A stretch of DNA of 14,648 nucleotides from assembly GCA_021828245.1 (NCBI GenBank), contig JAKASC010000029.1, positions 1 to 14,648 on the forward strand. Reading direction: 5' to 3'. A program made the position numbers and the translations under genes. This document shows, piece by piece, positions 14,598 to 14,648 of the stretch. This stretch comes from Acidobacteriota bacterium (GTDB taxonomy: Bacteria; Acidobacteriota; Terriglobia; UBA7540). Position 1 is the first letter of the stretch. Each line of letters begins with the position of its first letter. Under the pieces are notes generated by a model. That model worked only from the letters and a program-made list of their open reading frames with translations, had not been told where the DNA came from and did not search any database.

Positions 14598-14648
14598 GCC
14601 AACACGCCGAATATAACACGCTCGGCGAGATGACGATAGGGCAGTTAT

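Noticed and set aside
14376..14633. Plus-strand frame containing GLGRLELPTLCLEGRCS
   Set aside because: This text is the usual artefact of translating through the reverse complement of a tRNA gene.

Overview
The window reads as a piece of chromosome from a moderately GC-rich, Gram-negative soil-type bacterium, most likely an Acidobacteriota member. That guess rests on two very large Oar-like TonB-dependent receptors (signal peptide, carboxypeptidase-regulatory-like domain, plug, barrel), on a PQQ-repeat beta-propeller protein, and on the general gene style. It is inference, because no marker gene is present apart from one tRNA.

Left part (1-3029, all minus strand): a compact catabolic operon, read right to left. 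It holds a small SAF-domain UxaA-type subunit, a large UxaA/SuyB-type lyase subunit two bases downstream, a LarA-family nickel-dependent hydroxyacid racemase/epimerase, and the first eight codons of a further gene that runs off the window. Together these suggest that a 2-hydroxy acid (sugar acid or sulfonated hydroxy acid) is isomerised and then eliminated or dehydrated. The substrate is not known. Upstream (3348-3790) lies a frameshifted remnant that resembles a phage/plasmid DUF3631 protein, then a strong 13-bp hairpin. Next comes an intact 1235-residue TonB-dependent receptor on the minus strand (3839-7546).

Middle (7547-10172): mostly decayed DNA. About 0.8 kb has no recognisable gene apart from one doubtful small membrane ORF at its right end. 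It is followed by a tyrosine recombinase broken by several frameshifts, with its catalytic tyrosine changed to histidine. An IS3-family OrfB fragment abuts the recombinase and is joined directly to the C-terminal tail of an IS1380-type transposase.

Right part (10173-14648, plus strand except the tRNA): a second Oar-like receptor is cut off after about 262 codons by a complete IS1380-family insertion sequence (about 10974-12483, intact transposase). The DNA on the far side of the IS is not the rest of the receptor. It is the tail of an unrelated reading frame, so sequence has been lost or rearranged at the IS. Then come a secreted seven-repeat PQQ-type beta-propeller protein with a terminator, a short noncoding stretch with an imperfect 33-bp repeat, and a complete tRNA-Arg(UCU) on the minus strand.

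I see no CRISPR array, no defence system and no clear new system. The most interesting functional unit is the UxaA-pair/LarA operon. The most interesting structural unit is the layered mobile-element graveyard between the two receptor genes.
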